The translations under genes were made by a program, and so were the position numbers. The notes beneath the pieces are model-generated. The model saw only the letters and a program-made list of their open reading frames with translations, did not search any database and was not told where the DNA came from. A stretch of DNA of 13,699 nucleotides from an uncultured Clostridia bacterium (GTDB lineage: Bacteria > Bacillota > Clostridia > Lachnospirales > Lachnospiraceae), in contig CAMORF010000022.1 of assembly GCA_946623485.1 (NCBI GenBank), positions 1 to 13,699 of the forward strand, in the 5' to 3' direction. The first letter of the stretch is position 1. Each line of letters opens with the position of its first letter. This document shows, one piece after another, positions 6,289 to 12,750 of this stretch.

Positions 6289-6430
6289 GACCGTTTCTTC
6301 ATCGACCTGACATACGCTGTCTTGCATCTCCTCGCCATTCGCGAGCCGGCGCGTGACAATCCAGGAGCAGTCATTGCTGAATGACAATGCAGGTACAGAC
6401 TTTTCTGAATGACGATGTGGAAGGCAGCCA

Positions 6431-6459
6431 TTGAAATAATTCTCCGGATGAATTACTGT
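6431..6459 (+). promoter_or_regulatory. Weak candidate promoter of the chromate transporter operon
   Basis: TTGAAA (6431-6436) is followed after 17 nt by TACTGT (6454-6459), which matches the -10 consensus only in part. It is the best-spaced pair I find ahead of the gene, with a leader of about 110 nt. Confidence 0.25.
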
Positions 6460-6531
6460 AGAGCGGAAATACTGATCGGTTCGTCTCCGCCGCCCGCAAT
6501 CAATCGAGCCTGCCGCTTTGGATGACAGGGA

Positions 6532-6551
6532 TTTCCGGCGGACGCCGGAAA
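6532..6551 (+). promoter_or_regulatory. Hairpin just upstream of the chr ribosome site
   Basis: TTTCCGGC (6532-6539) and GCCGGAAA (6544-6551) form an 8-bp stem with a 4-nt loop. It ends 10 nt before the AGGAGG at 6562-6567. It could be an operator or a translational control element; there is no T-run, so it is not a terminator. Confidence 0.4.
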
Positions 6552-6576
6552 ATGCGAATACAGGAGGAATTGCTTT

Positions 6577-7110
6577 ATGAAATATCTGGATCTGTTCCTG
6601 ACCTTTGCCCGGATCGGCGTGCTTACTTTTGGGGGCGGATATGCTATGCTTCCGATCATCCAGCGGGAGGTTGTGGAGAAAAAAGGATGGGTCTCCGATG
6701 CCGAAGTCATGGATTATTACGCGATCGGCCAGTGTACCCCCGGGGTGATCGCGGTCAACACTGCGACTTTTACCGGCAGGAAAATCCTGGGGAATCTTGG
6801 CGGGATTGTGGCGACGGCAGGCGTAGTATTTCCATCCGTCGTCATTATCACGGTGATCGCCGCGCTGATCCACGGTTTTGCCAATTTCAGGCCGGTCCAG
6901 GATGCGCTTGCCGGCATCCGCGTCTGTGTCTGCGTCCTGATCTTTAATTCGGTTCTGAAGATGTGGAAGAAATCTGTCATCGACAAGGTTACGCTTGTTC
7001 TGTACCTGGCAATCCTGATTGCTTCGGTGTTTTTTGATGCTTCCCCTGTTCTGATGGTCGTGATTGCGGCAGCGGCAGGCTTGATCGTGAAGGGGAGGGC
7101 TAAGGCATGA
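6577..7110 (+). CDS. chrA: Chromate transporter, short-chain CHR protein, N-terminal-half type
   Basis: The 177-residue membrane protein is one half of a split CHR transporter. It carries the family motifs FGGGYAMLP (18-26) and QCTPGVIAVNTATF (52-65), with about five hydrophobic segments (for example 76-98, 112-126 and 137-153). CHR proteins act in the cytoplasmic membrane; some export chromate, but the true substrate of many anaerobe members is unknown. AGGAGG lies 9 nt upstream of the ATG. Its stop overlaps the start of the next gene by 4 nt, the usual arrangement for tandem short-chain CHR pairs in Firmicutes, which work together. Nothing nearby (reductase or metal regulator) confirms chromate as the substrate. 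Confidence 0.9.
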   Translation: MKYLDLFLTFARIGVLTFGGGYAMLPIIQREVVEKKGWVSDAEVMDYYAIGQCTPGVIAVNTATFTGRKILGNLGGIVATAGVVFPSVVIITVIAALIHGFANFRPVQDALAGIRVCVCVLIFNSVLKMWKKSVIDKVTLVLYLAILIASVFFDASPVLMVVIAAAAGLIVKGRAKA

Positions 7111-7715
7111 TGTTGTATCTTCAGCTGTTCTGGGAATTCTTTAAAACCGGGCTTTTTGCCATCGGCGGAGGGATGGCGACGGTTCCGTTCCTTCAGGATA
7201 TCTCTGCAAAAACGAAATGGTTCTCCGCTTCTGACCTGGCGGATATGATCGCTGTGTCAGAGAGCACGCCCGGACCTCTGGGCATCAACATGGCAACCTA
7301 TGTCGGATATACGACTGTACATAGTCACCATGGCCCGGCTGCCGCTGTCCTTGGAAGCATCGTCGCTACGGTCGGCCTGATCACTCCTTCCGTAATCATC
7401 ATCCTGATCATCGCGAAATTCCTTGAGAAGTTCCGGGATAACCGGTATGTAAACGCAGCCATGTACGGTCTTCGCGCGGCTTCTGTGGCATTGATCAGCG
7501 CCGCCGGTCTGTCCATCGTCCTGATCTCGGTTTTCCAGATCAGCAACATCCGGCAGTTCAGGGCTGCCGTCATCGATTTCCGCTGTATCCTCCTGGCTGC
7601 CTTGATCCTGGTTCTCACCAGATGGGTGCCAAAGATCAAGAAGCTGCACCCGGTCGTATTCATTGCGCTGTCCGCCGTAATCGGAATTGTGTTTCATATG
7701 TCCGTCCCGCTGTAA
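7107..7715 (+). CDS. chrA: Chromate transporter, short-chain CHR protein, C-terminal-half partner
   Basis: The 202-residue protein is the second half of the pair. It repeats the family motifs as IGGGMATVPFL (19-29) and STPGPLGINMATYVGY (53-68), followed by hydrophobic segments at about 79-104, 123-144 and 159-172 and a hydrophobic end (183-198). GGGGAGGG lies about 8 nt upstream. Translation is coupled to the preceding gene through an ATGA overlap at 7107-7110; a second ATG at 7110 is also possible. Together the two genes match the CHR fold of full-length transporters. A terminator hairpin follows at 7764-7796. Confidence 0.9.
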   Translation: MMLYLQLFWEFFKTGLFAIGGGMATVPFLQDISAKTKWFSASDLADMIAVSESTPGPLGINMATYVGYTTVHSHHGPAAAVLGSIVATVGLITPSVIIILIIAKFLEKFRDNRYVNAAMYGLRAASVALISAAGLSIVLISVFQISNIRQFRAAVIDFRCILLAALILVLTRWVPKIKKLHPVVFIALSAVIGIVFHMSVPL

Positions 7716-7763
7716 GGAGCCGGATGATCCCCCATATCTTTACAAGGCAACGCCACTGACAGA

Positions 7764-7796
7764 AAGGGAGGCAGTCCGAATCGGGCTGCCTCCCTT
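7764..7796. terminator. Bidirectional terminator between chr operon and DivIVA-like gene
   Basis: AAGGGAGGCAG (7764-7774) and CTGCCTCCCTT (7786-7796) form an 11-bp stem extended inward by CCG/CGG. The plus strand leaves into TTCCTGTATTTC and the minus strand into CCCTTTCTG, both modest U-runs. It lies 49 nt past the chr stop and about 150 nt past the convergent gene's stop at 7944, so it can serve both. Confidence 0.75.
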
Positions 7797-7943
7797 CCTG
7801 TATTTCACAATTCCTTGTTTTTATTACAATTCCTTACGCTACCGTACCTGCCCGTACAGCGAGCCGTATGCACGGCAATGCGGCCGTATGTCTCTGTGCG
7901 CTTCTGCGGACCTCTATGAGCCCTGCGACCGTTTCCTTCCGGA

Positions 7944-9056
7944 TTACTCTGAGCGGACCGATGCTTTCTCGGCGATCTCGCCTGCAGCCTGGGTGAACTT
8001 TGACACTGCGTCTTCGGAAGCCATTCTGTTTCCGAAGACCCGCTTCCACTGATCAATCGCGGATTCTGAAGCTTCCTCGGCTTCCTCTTCGAGATCCTTC
8101 ACCATCCCGGCGGCCTTCTCAATGGCTTCATCCGATGTCTCAGAGATCTCCTCGCCGATTCCGGATACCGCTTCCTGGGCCTGCTCCGCTGAAGCGGCTG
8201 CTTCCTCCGCAATATCTGACTGGGCTGCTTCCTTCACCGCCTCACCGGCAATGCCAAACGCTGCAGCCTCGTCGGCAGCTTCGCTTACCGTCTCTTCATT
8301 CTCATGGGCAATTCCAAACGCAGGTGCCTCAGCCTCTTCCGCTTTCACGGCTTCATCCGCTTCGTCATCGGCGTTATCAAACCTTCTGAGCAATGCATCA
8401 ACATCCTCTTCTTCTGCTTCATCGGAGGCCTGCGCAGCATCACTGCTCATTCCGTCCGCGGCTTCTTCCGGAGTATACTTTGCCTTCTCATCCTCAATGT
8501 CCTGCTGTGTCTCATCCAGAACCTGGGCCTTCTCATTCAGGTGCTCTGACGCAACTTCAAGCAGCTCACTGATCTGTCCAAGCACATCCTGCAGCTTAGA
8601 ATCGATCTTCCGGACCTTGTCCTTCTGCTCTTCCAGGATCTGCAGATGCTCTTCGTCACGCTCCTTCGCCTTACGGTCCGCTTTATTCCTCAGTTCCTCC
8701 GCGTATTCTTTCGCGTCAAGAAGCGTATCCGCAATCGTATCATTGTTGCGCCGCAGGAGATCCCTTTCCTGTGTCAGGCTTTCAATGCGCGCATTCAGCC
8801 TTTGCGTATCTTCTTCATACCGCGCGTTCAGCCTCTGTGTCTCTTCTTCATAACGCTCGTTCAGTTTCTGTGTGTCTTCTTCATATTTTGTCCGGAGCGC
8901 TTCGATCTGTCCTCTCAAAGTTTCCTGGACATCCAGGCCCTCTTTCTGTGCATCCTGGACCTTCTGGTTGTACTCGCTTTCCAGATTTGATACATAATTA
9001 GATACCGCCAGCTTACTGTAGCCGAACAGGCTTGATTTCAGATTTGACAGATCCAT
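7944..9056 (-). CDS. DivIVA-like coiled-coil protein with long acidic C-terminal region
   Basis: The 370-residue protein opens with SSLFGYSKLAVSNYVSNLE (8-26), which resembles the lipid-binding N-terminus of DivIVA/GpsB proteins (FGY..K..V..Y). A continuous coiled coil of about 150-170 residues follows. In it, residues 57-89 are three 11-residue units of the type RYEEDTQRLNA, encoded by 33-nt tandem repeats (8790-8888). From about 195 the chain turns Ala/Glu/Asp-rich and low in complexity, with AFGIA seen twice, and ends in a less acidic segment (QWKRVFGNRMASEDAVSKF, 336-354). There is no signal peptide or membrane segment. A role in cell division or polar scaffolding is inferred from the N-terminus only. 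The ATG at 9056 has AAAGGAG about 7 nt upstream. It is monocistronic behind its own promoter. Confidence 0.75.
   Translation of the reverse strand: MDLSNLKSSLFGYSKLAVSNYVSNLESEYNQKVQDAQKEGLDVQETLRGQIEALRTKYEEDTQKLNERYEEETQRLNARYEEDTQRLNARIESLTQERDLLRRNNDTIADTLLDAKEYAEELRNKADRKAKERDEEHLQILEEQKDKVRKIDSKLQDVLGQISELLEVASEHLNEKAQVLDETQQDIEDEKAKYTPEEAADGMSSDAAQASDEAEEEDVDALLRRFDNADDEADEAVKAEEAEAPAFGIAHENEETVSEAADEAAAFGIAGEAVKEAAQSDIAEEAAASAEQAQEAVSGIGEEISETSDEAIEKAAGMVKDLEEEAEEASESAIDQWKRVFGNRMASEDAVSKFTQAAGEIAEKASVRSE
8790..8888 (-). repeat. Three 33-nt coding repeats (11-residue coiled-coil units)
   Basis: The units 8856-8888, 8823-8855 and 8790-8822 encode KYEEDTQKLNE, RYEEETQRLNA and RYEEDTQRLNA. 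The next segment (RIESLTQERDL) is a decayed fourth. Eleven-residue periodicity suits a hendecad coiled coil, so unit number can change without breaking frame or helix register. Confidence 0.85.
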
Positions 9057-9176
9057 CGCAAACTCCTTTCCTTACAACATCACAGGCACTTCACTTTGAG
9101 CACGGGGCAGATGTCCGCCGCAACGATCCTTTCCCTGCAATCCTGCACATCAAGCCCAGCTCAACCCTTTCCATAA

Positions 9177-9185
9177 AGTATAACA
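9177..9185 (-). promoter_or_regulatory. Extended -10 promoter of the DivIVA-like gene
   Basis: On the minus strand, TGTTATACT (9177-9185) is a near-perfect extended -10. The -35 region is poor (CAGAAT at 17 nt spacing), which is common with extended -10 promoters. It predicts a start near 9170. Confidence 0.5.
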
Positions 9186-9235
9186 CATTATCTGTGAGAA
9201 TTCTGTACTTTTGCCCGGATTCTCTCCGTTTCTTT

Positions 9236-9330
9236 TTCGATTTTTCTGTTTCTTAATTCCGTTCTTATTCTATCCAGTTCTTATCCGGTTTTTCCGGTTC
9301 ATTCCCGTTCTTTTTTCATTTTCCCGGATC
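9236..9330. repeat. Degenerate AAGAACNGGAAT-type repeats behind the rubrerythrin gene
   Basis: On the minus strand the motif AAGAAC followed by GG and A/T recurs about five times with irregular spacing of 12-20 nt (for example AAGAACGGGAAT, AAGAACTGGATA and AAGAACGGAATT). The block is almost free of pyrimidines on that strand. It is the least regular of the post-stop arrays in the window. Confidence 0.45.
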
Positions 9331-9358
9331 GTGATCTATCTGCCGCAGGCCTTGCTTC

Positions 9359-9907
9359 TCAGTAATTCTCCGCATGAACTTCAAAATAGCTCTGTGGGTG
9401 ATCACATACCGGACAGACTTCCGGCGCCTTGGTGCCGACAATGATATGTCCGCAGTTCCGGCATTCCCAGACCTTCACTTCGCTCTTTTCAAACACTTCT
9501 TTCATCTCCACGTTGTGGAGAAGCGCACGGTAGCGCTCTTCATGGTGCTTTTCGATCGCGGCGACTGCGCGGAACTTCTCCGCCAGGTCATCGAAGCCTT
9601 CCTCCTGTGCGGTTTTGGCAAATCCCTCATACATATCGGTCCATTCGAAATTCTCACCTGCTGCCGCTGCCGCCAGGTTCTCGGCTGTGGTTTTGATTCC
9701 GCCAAGCTCCTTGAACCACATCTTGGCATGCTCTTTCTCATTGTCCGCCGTTTTCAGGAACAGCGCAGCGATCTGCTCATACCCTTCCTTCTTCGCCTTT
9801 GACGCAAAGTAGGTGTACTTGTTGCGTGCCTGTGATTCTCCGGCGAAGGCAGCCTCCAGGTTCTTCAGGGTCTGGGTTCCTTCGTAACGATTCTTGTTTT
9901 CGCTCAT
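9359..9907 (-). CDS. rbr: Rubrerythrin
   Basis: The 182-residue protein is a typical rubrerythrin. A four-helix diiron domain carries E24, E57, H60, E88, E119 and H122, and D91 at the seventh ligand position, which is Glu (E97) in the Desulfovibrio protein. A C-terminal rubredoxin domain has CRNCG (149-153) and CPVC (165-168) for the Fe(SCys)4 centre. The enzyme reduces hydrogen peroxide to water using electrons passed through the rubredoxin site, and protects anaerobes in the cytoplasm. The start at 9907 ([10 protein letters not shown]) is set by AAGGAG 11 nt upstream; the frame extends to 9970 without homology. The gene is alone behind a strong promoter with a built-in inverted repeat, which suggests stress control. 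Confidence 0.96.
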   Translation of the reverse strand: MSENKNRYEGTQTLKNLEAAFAGESQARNKYTYFASKAKKEGYEQIAALFLKTADNEKEHAKMWFKELGGIKTTAENLAAAAAGENFEWTDMYEGFAKTAQEEGFDDLAEKFRAVAAIEKHHEERYRALLHNVEMKEVFEKSEVKVWECRNCGHIIVGTKAPEVCPVCDHPQSYFEVHAENY

Positions 9908-9999
9908 TCTTCCGAATCTCCTTCTGTATGTTTGATTCTGTACATCTGGGACACCCTCAGGGCAACACACGAAGCAGCCGCGCCGGAGGGATTTAGGTT

Positions 10000-10029
10000 A
10001 TTTTACAAAGATTTCTCTTTGTTCGTCAA
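10000..10029 (-). promoter_or_regulatory. Rubrerythrin promoter with an operator-like palindrome in the spacer
   Basis: On the minus strand, TTGACG (10024-10029), an 18-nt spacer and TAAAAT (10000-10005) form a strong promoter. Between them lies the perfect inverted repeat ACAAAGA-GAAA-TCTTTGT (10005-10022), placed where a bound repressor would block RNA polymerase. It does not match the PerR box (TTATAAT-N-ATTATAA), so a different redox regulator is inferred. The leader to the ATG at 9907 is about 85 nt. Confidence 0.65.
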
Positions 10030-10110
10030 TGGAAACGGGAGCAAAATCTCCTAATGTGTAAACATGTTGCATAATCCCTGCCTTCCCTGCAGAAATATTG
10101 CTGAAAATTC

Positions 10111-10139
10111 TTGCTGAATTCTTAGCAGTTCGTTATAGC
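10111..10139 (+). promoter_or_regulatory. Weak candidate promoter of the SGNH-like gene
   Basis: TTGCTG (10111-10116), a 17-nt spacer and TATAGC (10134-10139) are the best-spaced pair found. TATGAT at 10154-10159 is an alternative -10 without a good partner. Either would leave a leader of about 240-260 nt that contains the hairpin and repeats below. Confidence 0.25.
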
Positions 10140-10193
10140 ATCCTGAATCAGGATATGATATATTTTACTTAATTCCTGAAATTCCCAATATCT

Positions 10194-10235
10194 GATTCCG
10201 ATGTGGTTTCTTTTCACAGATGCCACATTGGAATC
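10194..10235 (+). promoter_or_regulatory. Long hairpin in the leader of the SGNH-like gene
   Basis: GATTCCGATGTGG (10194-10206) pairs with CCACATTGGAATC (10223-10235) over 13 positions with one G-U, around a 16-nt loop. No T-run follows, so it is not a simple terminator. It may be an operator or a leader RNA structure; it lies about 170 nt before the start codon. Confidence 0.45.
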
Positions 10236-10267
10236 TTCAGTGAGAATCTTCATGGAGTCGGTGATTC

Positions 10268-10327
10268 ATTTCCGGATCCATTCCAGGATTCCATTCACGA
10301 TTTATTTCCGAATCCATTCCAGGATTC
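10268..10327. repeat. 24-nt direct repeat with 36-nt period
   Basis: The segments 10268-10291 and 10304-10327 are identical at 23 of 24 positions, each containing ATCCATTCCAGGATTC. A third, weaker fragment (CATTTCAGGATT) follows near 10339-10350. The ATCC...GGAT inside each copy is a short palindrome. The array lies in the untranslated leader of the next gene. Confidence 0.7.
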
Positions 10328-10405
10328 ATGTTGGGATACATTTCAGGATTTTTTCAGCTTTTATTCTTTGCGTTATTGTTCACGTCACGGAGGGGAGGGA
10401 TGATC

Positions 10406-11659
10406 ATGAAAACAAGAGTATCCGTTGACTGGAAATCACATGTTTTAGCTGTACTCATTTTATCTGTGCTGATGGCGGTTGTATTCCGTTTTTCATTCCC
10501 GTTCAGAGCGTCTGCATCTGAGTCGGAGAAGCCTCCGGTTCAGGTTGTAAACCCGACGCCGACACCAACCCCGGCTCCGAAGCCGACTCCCGCGAAGCCG
10601 ATTAAGAAGACGGTGGTAAAGAGCCCGTTTTCCCTGCTCCAGTTTGATACCAGGCAGCTTTCGGTCAAAAATCCGGATGTGTCAGTAAAGTGGAGCTCCT
10701 CCAACCAGAAGGTTTGCACCGTTACAGACGGAGGTTTTGTCCAGGCTGTCGGCGGCGGTACCTGCACAATCTCGGCAACCAAGACGAACAGCGCGAAGAA
10801 TTCCATTATCACATATTCCTGGAATGTAACGGTTACGCCCCTGCAGCTCAACACGACAAAGCTGACGCTGATCAGGATGCGCAAGGGTGCGCAGCTGAGC
10901 CTGAATAACAGCAACGCAACCGATTCGGCTGTGTGGTCCTCTTCAAACAATAACATCGCATCTGTCAGCGGAAGCGGGTTTGTGACGCCCCACGCAACCG
11001 GAACTGCCGTCATCAGCGCGAAATGGAACAATGCAACCCGTTCCTGTACCGTGCAGGTGAAGAACGCGACACCGACTACGCTTACAAGGTTCCGCGATCC
11101 AAGATACCTTTCAAACCGTGGAAAAGTCGTTTTGGCCGGATCATCGCTCCTGGATCATTGGGAAGATCCGTATACGCCGTTTGGTTCCGTAGCTGTGATC
11201 AACAATTCTGTTCCGGACTCAACCTTCCGGAACTGGAATAACTGGTACAAGAAACTCATTGTTGCTTATCAGCCCAAAGCACTTGTCCTTTGCCTTGGCA
11301 CGGACGATATCGGAGATGGTCCGGACATGTCCGCGGAGCGGGCTGCTGACAAGATGCAGAAGCTGATTGAAAAGATTCATAAAAAGTCTAAAAAGACGAA
11401 GATCTTCTATCTTTCCCTGCCTTGCTATCCAAAGAACTCGGCGGCCTGGGAAACAACGAGGGTTTATAATCGTCTGATGCATGATTTCTGTGATGAAAAG
11501 AAATACATGACCTATCTGCCGCTGACCTTGAAGCTGACGGACGAAGATGAGATCCCGGACGAAACCTATTACAAAGGACATCAGACATATCTTTCAAAGG
11601 CTGGCTATGCGGTTGTAGAAAAAGTGGTTGTGAAGAAAGTGAGAAAAGCCGTCAGATAA
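10406..11659 (+). CDS. Exported Big_2-like / SGNH-hydrolase-like protein
   Basis: The 417-residue protein has an N-terminal signal or anchor segment (about 13-33), a Pro/Thr linker (50-65), two bacterial Ig-like Big_2-type domains (about 70-145 and 146-220, each with VKWSSSN- or AVWSSSN-type cores) and an SGNH-like domain (about 238-417). In the last, LAGSSLLDHW (243-252) stands at block I with S247 as the nucleophile position, CLGTDD (296-301) at block III and GHQTYLSKAGY (391-401) at block V with H392. Block II Gly appears replaced (VPDST, 269-273), block III Asn is Asp300, and the Asp three residues before the His is Tyr389. It acts outside the membrane; esterase activity is doubtful. ATG 10406 is best placed behind GGAGGG; ATG 10400 and 10328 are in frame. 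A bidirectional terminator follows. Confidence 0.82.
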   Translation: MKTRVSVDWKSHVLAVLILSVLMAVVFRFSFPFRASASESEKPPVQVVNPTPTPTPAPKPTPAKPIKKTVVKSPFSLLQFDTRQLSVKNPDVSVKWSSSNQKVCTVTDGGFVQAVGGGTCTISATKTNSAKNSIITYSWNVTVTPLQLNTTKLTLIRMRKGAQLSLNNSNATDSAVWSSSNNNIASVSGSGFVTPHATGTAVISAKWNNATRSCTVQVKNATPTTLTRFRDPRYLSNRGKVVLAGSSLLDHWEDPYTPFGSVAVINNSVPDSTFRNWNNWYKKLIVAYQPKALVLCLGTDDIGDGPDMSAERAADKMQKLIEKIHKKSKKTKIFYLSLPCYPKNSAAWETTRVYNRLMHDFCDEKKYMTYLPLTLKLTDEDEIPDETYYKGHQTYLSKAGYAVVEKVVVKKVRKAVR

Positions 11660-11661
11660 GG

Positions 11662-11770
11662 AGCCGCTCAGCCGCTCAGAAACAGCTGCTCAATAATAGC
11701 TGCTCAGAAAATAGTTGCTCAGAAACAACTGTTCAGAAATAGCTGCTCAGAAAATAGTTGCTCAGAAAAG
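11662..11770. repeat. 15-nt tandem array between the SGNH-like stop and its terminator
   Basis: About six units close to AGTTGCTCAGAAAAT (15 nt, one unit shorter) fill the gap after the stop codon at 11657-11659. The last unit merges into the outer left arm of the terminator (CAGAAAAG, 11763-11770), so the array looks like copies of that arm. Confidence 0.8.
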
Positions 11771-11809
11771 AAGCCCCTGCAGTGCAGTGCTGCAGGGGCT
11801 TCTTTTCTG
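11763..11809. terminator. Strong bidirectional rho-independent terminator
   Basis: Perfect 20-nt arms (11763-11782 and 11790-11809) enclose a 7-nt loop. The core is AAGCCCCTGCAG/CTGCAGGGGCTT, and the outer arms supply an A-tract on one side and TTCTTTTCT on the other, so it can end transcription in both directions. It sits between the convergent SGNH-like and YdcF-like genes. Confidence 0.92.
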
Positions 11810-11859
11810 ATGTGAACTTTTTCGAATAATACGGTTCCAAAATCAATCACTGATTGCGG

Positions 11860-12606
11860 TCAGAACCGCCCCCGGAGCTTTCCATACAGCAGCGCGACGG
11901 CTTCCCGGACTACATAATGAACCTCCATCAGGGAGTCTCCTTCTGCGGCGATCCCATATACCTCTTCGTAGCCTGCGTTTTTGGCAATCTTCAGCGCCCT
12001 GCACAGATGAAAGTCGTTGGTGATAATCGCGCAGGGCTGCTTCGCGCATCCGTACAGCCGGTTGCTGAATTGAAGATTCTCCTGGGTCGTTGTAGACTTG
12101 TCCTCTATCAGGAGCTGTCCTTCCCCGATCCCATGCGCTGTCAGGTAATTGCGCATACATATCGCCTCGGAGATCTCCTCCCCGGGTCCCTGACCGCCTG
12201 ACAGAATCAAGGTCAGCTTCTGGTTCCTGCTGTCATTCTTCGCAGCTTTGGCCGCTGCCTCGAGGCGCTTGAGCAGTGCCCGGGACGGCTTGGTTCCCCT
12301 GACCTGCGCGCCCAGAACGATGGCTGCAGGGACATTGTCGGGTGCCGTGGTCTTCATGCCGCCGATCACAATTATGCTGAGGACGCCCAACACAGCCAGC
12401 CCGATCCCCAGGCACACAAGCAGGATCCTGGATGCCCAGAGCATTGCGCTGTGCTCCGGATGTCTCCTGAGAAAGAATACAAGCAAAAATGCGCCTCCCA
12501 ACGCCAGCCAGAACCAACCGAAATCAAAGGCCGGTCCTGCATAAACTGCAAGAATGACATAATACAGGATGCAGCCTGTTCCGAGAACGATGCATAAAGC
12601 TGACAT
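11860..12606 (-). CDS. YdcF/SanA-like DUF218 membrane protein
   Basis: The 248-residue protein has three N-terminal hydrophobic segments (about 3-23, 30-46 and 60-82) followed by a DUF218 domain. Family motifs in order are AAIVLGAQVRG (94-104), ILSGGQGPGEEISEA (134-148), EDKSTTTQENLQFS (168-181), ITNDFHLCRALKIAK (195-209) and YVVREAVALLYGKL (231-244). DUF218 proteins are membrane-bound and linked to envelope biogenesis (SanA, ElyC); their reaction is unsettled. ATG 12606 is chosen because AGAGGAAG lies upstream and the protein then starts at its first membrane helix. The frame continues to a TTG at 12714 through a 33-nt repeat encoding KRIKTKTGIKQ, without a ribosome site, which I treat as non-coding. 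It lies behind the 12751 gene on the same strand and may be co-transcribed with it. Confidence 0.88.
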   Translation of the reverse strand: MSALCIVLGTGCILYYVILAVYAGPAFDFGWFWLALGGAFLLVFFLRRHPEHSAMLWASRILLVCLGIGLAVLGVLSIIVIGGMKTTAPDNVPAAIVLGAQVRGTKPSRALLKRLEAAAKAAKNDSRNQKLTLILSGGQGPGEEISEAICMRNYLTAHGIGEGQLLIEDKSTTTQENLQFSNRLYGCAKQPCAIITNDFHLCRALKIAKNAGYEEVYGIAAEGDSLMEVHYVVREAVALLYGKLRGRF

Positions 12607-12619
12607 AAATGTTCTTCCT

Positions 12620-12712
12620 CTGTTTGTTTTGTTCCGCTTCTGTTTTATACCTGTTTTTGTTTTGATCCGCTTCTGTTTTATACCTGTTTTTGTTTTGATC
12701 CGCTTCCGTTCC
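12620..12712. repeat. 33-nt tandem repeat between the surface protein and YdcF-like gene
   Basis: Units 12635-12667 and 12668-12700 are identical over 33 nt; a third begins at 12701 and a decayed part lies at 12620-12634. The unit is T-rich on the plus strand and contains CTGTTTTTGTTTTG. Its length is a multiple of three, which keeps an artificial frame open upstream of the YdcF-like start. Confidence 0.9.
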
Positions 12713-12750
12713 AATATATCACGGATCGGATATTTCAGGAAGAAATGAAA

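Larger units (their letters stand above)
6196..6576. other. Divergent intergenic region between glgA and the chr operon
   Basis: This 381-nt gap holds the start signals for both divergent units. Besides the candidate promoters and the hairpin listed separately, it has a 13-nt direct repeat CTGAATGACRATG (6377-6389 and 6405-6417, one mismatch, 28 nt apart). The first copy overlaps a perfect inverted repeat GTCATT-GCTG-AATGAC (6370-6385). These look like possible operator sites, but nothing here identifies the regulator. The minus-strand glgA frame remains open through the gap, but I see no gene there. Confidence 0.4.
9057..9358. other. Gap between rubrerythrin stop and DivIVA-like start
   Basis: This 302-nt stretch has no credible gene. 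It holds the promoter of the DivIVA-like gene (9177-9185) with a leader of about 115 nt, and on the rubrerythrin side a purine-rich (minus strand) block of degenerate repeats at about 9236-9330. I find no convincing terminator for the rubrerythrin gene: the only small stem is CCGG-TTTTT-CCGG (9281-9293). Confidence 0.5.
9908..10405. other. Divergent intergenic region between rbr and the SGNH-like gene
   Basis: This 498-nt gap holds the rbr promoter and operator-like palindrome (10000-10029), a possible plus-strand promoter (10111-10139), a small palindrome ATCCTG-AAT-CAGGAT (10140-10154), a 13-bp-arm hairpin (10194-10235) and a 36-nt-period repeat (10268-10327). Short frames inside it encode repetitive HSRI/FRI strings that merely follow the repeats, so I call no gene here. 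Confidence 0.5.

Noticed and set aside
6196..6873. Upstream in-frame extension of glgA (would make a 708-residue protein)
   Set aside because: It is antisense to the chromate transporter, lacks GlgA homology, and a good ribosome site places the start at 6195.
8122..8853. Serine-rich plus-strand frame of 243 residues
   Set aside because: It is the antisense image of the Ala/Glu-rich DivIVA-like gene; such codon use opens false Ser frames.
10201..10428. Small plus-strand genes encoding HSRI/FRI-type repeats
   Set aside because: The repeats simply translate the 36-nt DNA repeat; no ribosome site and no conserved protein pattern.
12607..12714. N-terminal KRIKTKTGIKQ repeat of the YdcF-like protein
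   Set aside because: The frame opens with TTG without a ribosome site, whereas ATG 12606 has one and starts at the first membrane helix; the open frame results from a repeat length divisible by three.
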